Source of the DNA: Bacteroidota bacterium
GTDB taxonomy: Bacteria; Bacteroidota; Bacteroidia; B-17B0; Aurantibacillaceae
DNA: 64,000 nt
Reading direction: 5' to 3'
Assembly: GCA_030692515.1 (NCBI GenBank)
Contig: JAUXZS010000015.1
Coordinates: 429,373-493,372, forward strand
Part shown: positions 63,220 to 64,000 of the stretch, piece after piece
Position numbering within the stretch: position 1 is the first letter of the stretch
Layout of the letters: every line of letters begins with the position of its first letter
Program-made: the position numbers and the translations under genes
Notes under the pieces: model-generated
Database searches by the model: none
What the model was told of the DNA's origin: nothing
What the model saw: the letters and a program-made list of their open reading frames with translations, nothing else

Positions 63220-63541
63220 TTAATCTCCAATCAGCTTTCCGTTTTTTATTATTTGTTTGTTCAGGCATAAAATATAATTGCATAAGCCAAACGATAGGTT
63301 TCTGTTTTTATATCGTTAACTCCTTCAACTACTTTTTGTTCATGAACTTTTTGCCCAATTGAATTTATTAAAATTAAAGTGCCGTTTTTTTATGTCATGA
63401 TTAATGTTTAAAATAAACACGCCTTGATTTGGATTTGGGTAAATAGCAATATAATTATCGTTGGTAGTTTCTTTGAGGTTTACTGCTAACGTTTGGCAAG
63501 CTTGAGCAGTGCGGTTTATGAAACTTCCTGCGTCTATACCT
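63220..63541 (-). pseudogene. Decayed T9SS type A sorting domain fragment
   Basis: Reading the minus strand gives TNDNYIAIYPNPNQGVFILN, the start of a T9SS type A sorting domain. At the AAAAAAA run near 63388 the frame must shift to continue as LILINSIGQKVHEQKVVEGV. A second shift near 63285-63295 is needed to end in NKQIIKNGKLIGD and a TAA at 63220. The upstream part is missing beyond about 63541. So this is the 3' stub of a secreted-protein gene with two frameshifts and loss of its 5' end. Confidence 0.8.
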
Positions 63542-63544
63542 ACA

Positions 63545-63574
63545 AATGTTTATTAAATGTACTAATGTTTATTA
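63545..63574. repeat. 11-bp direct repeat at the pseudogene break
   Basis: AATGTTTATTA occurs at 63545-63555 and again at 63564-63574, exactly where similarity to the T9SS gene ends. Confidence 0.5.
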
Positions 63575-63596
63575 GCAAAGCCAAATGAAAAAAAAG

Positions 63597-63680
63597 TTCC
63601 GGCGTCGACCGGACAATAAATTGGTTTTGCGATGCGCCGTAAACCCGCATTGCGCCATGGCTTGCTGTTATACGGCGTTG
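63597..63680. repeat. GC-rich hairpin island
   Basis: A GC-rich stretch in AT-rich DNA. CCGGCGTCGACCGG near 63600 is a palindrome. CGCCGT (63635-63640) pairs with ACGGCG (63672-63677), enclosing a second small palindrome GCCATGGC. It sits 3' of the toxin gene, the position of a recombination site in integron cassettes, but no RYYYAAC/GTTRRRY core was found. Confidence 0.5.
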
Positions 63681-63735
63681 TTTAATGACCAAAATTAATG
63701 ATTGAGCGTGTCGTGTCTGCGAGTAAATGAAATAT

Positions 63736-64000
63736 TTATTTAATTCTTCTTGCAGCATTGTGAATTCTAAGAATCGTAATTTTTTCTTTCCGAAGTCGGT
63801 AAAAGATTCGGTAATTACCTTCAATCAATTCTCGTATTTCTTGGTCATTTTTTTCTGGTACCACGCGTCCAGATTCGGGAAACTCGAAAAGTTGGTCAAC
63901 TCGTCCAATAAGTTTACTTATAAAACGAGCAGCATAGAAAGTAGAATCGAGTGAAATGTAGTCATTAATAGATCGTAAGTCCTTTAATGATTTTTTGGTC
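63736..64000 (-). CDS. RelE/ParE-family toxin, partial (5' end beyond the window)
   Basis: 87 residues are visible, ending at the TAA at 63736-63738. SLKDLRSINDYISLDSTFYA is the ParE N-terminal helix pair; LFEFPESGRVVPEKNDQEIR, ELIEGNYRIFYRLRKEKITI and LRIHNAARRI are the beta-sheet core with the conserved Arg and the family ending. These toxins block gyrase or cleave mRNA and are paired with an antitoxin gene upstream, which here would lie past position 64000. Completeness cannot be judged. Confidence 0.88.
   Translation of the reverse strand, partial: TKKSLKDLRSINDYISLDSTFYAARFISKLIGRVDQLFEFPESGRVVPEKNDQEIRELIEGNYRIFYRLRKEKITILRIHNAARRIK

Noticed and set aside
63597..63680. Bona fide integron attC site
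   Set aside because: Position and hairpin are suggestive but the conserved RYYYAAC and GTTRRRY core sites were not found.
63540..63824. Minus-strand ORF of 94 codons overlapping the toxin end
   Set aside because: It is the wrong frame of the ParE-type gene joined to the hairpin region.

Overview
The window is AT-rich DNA from the chromosome of a Bacteroidota bacterium, probably Flavobacteriales-like and of uncertain genus. Evidence for this: several secreted proteins carry type IX secretion system (T9SS) C-terminal sorting domains (type A and the gliding-motility type B); SprB/PKD-type repeats are present; there are two LytTR regulator / beta-propeller histidine kinase pairs; a SWIB-domain protein, DUF4199 and a FeoB-associated Cys-rich protein occur; promoter -7 elements follow TAnnTTTG; and purine-rich Shine-Dalgarno sites are largely absent. 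No rRNA, tRNA or CRISPR array was seen. Layout: 1 to about 4,680 is accessory DNA: a 5'-truncated Toprim/P-loop replication protein, a block of GGTAACA iteron-like repeats, a small conserved-looking ORF, and a 417-residue membrane-anchored protein with a perfect 26-bp palindrome over its promoter. It looks like the right part of an integrated replicon or phage-like element. A Schlafen/AlbA plus HATPase regulator gene (4,685-6,136, minus strand) lies at its border. From about 6,400 the content is ordinary chromosomal: a TPR protein that has lost its SpoIIE phosphatase domain, a KilA-N protein, small proteins, a PLD-family lipoprotein, a SWIB protein, T9SS-secreted proteins, an AlkC-like/YdjC pair and two tandem short SSBs. 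22-27 kb holds a LytTR regulator, a 972-residue propeller histidine kinase and a T9SS type B protein. The kinase and the T9SS protein appear to start at ATC and ATT codons. 27-33 kb is a minus-strand run: DUF4199, Rho, haem-binding protein, TPR-SpoIIE phosphatase, mannose-1-phosphate guanylyltransferase. 33-39.6 kb is a plus-strand run: DEAD-box RNA helicase with a strongly structured leader, class I aminotransferase, GyrI-like lipoprotein, rhomboid protease, SRPBCC-GyrI protein. 39.7-43.3 kb (minus) holds Nnr, a 38-residue FeoB-associated protein and a CocE-type hydrolase. 43.4-49 kb holds FtsK, LolA, PhoH, a SAM hydroxide adenosyltransferase and a small monooxygenase-like protein. 49-53.3 kb holds two orphan receiver proteins, a helical-repeat protein, an internally duplicated secreted protein and isopentenyl-diphosphate isomerase. 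53.4-57.3 kb holds the second propeller kinase (again with an ATT start) followed by its LytTR regulator. 57.7-63.1 kb holds guaB, def, a TPR lipoprotein, DUF423, a lipoprotein and pckA. The right end (63.2-64 kb) is decayed: a frameshifted T9SS domain fragment, a GC-rich hairpin island and a RelE/ParE-type toxin cut by the window edge. The most unusual observations are: three signal-peptide genes whose only sensible starts are AUU/AUC; the iteron/palindrome organisation of the left-end element; the structured leader of the DEAD-box gene; an OmpA domain inside a T9SS-sorted protein; and families of intergenic palindromes, one of which also occurs inside a coding region.
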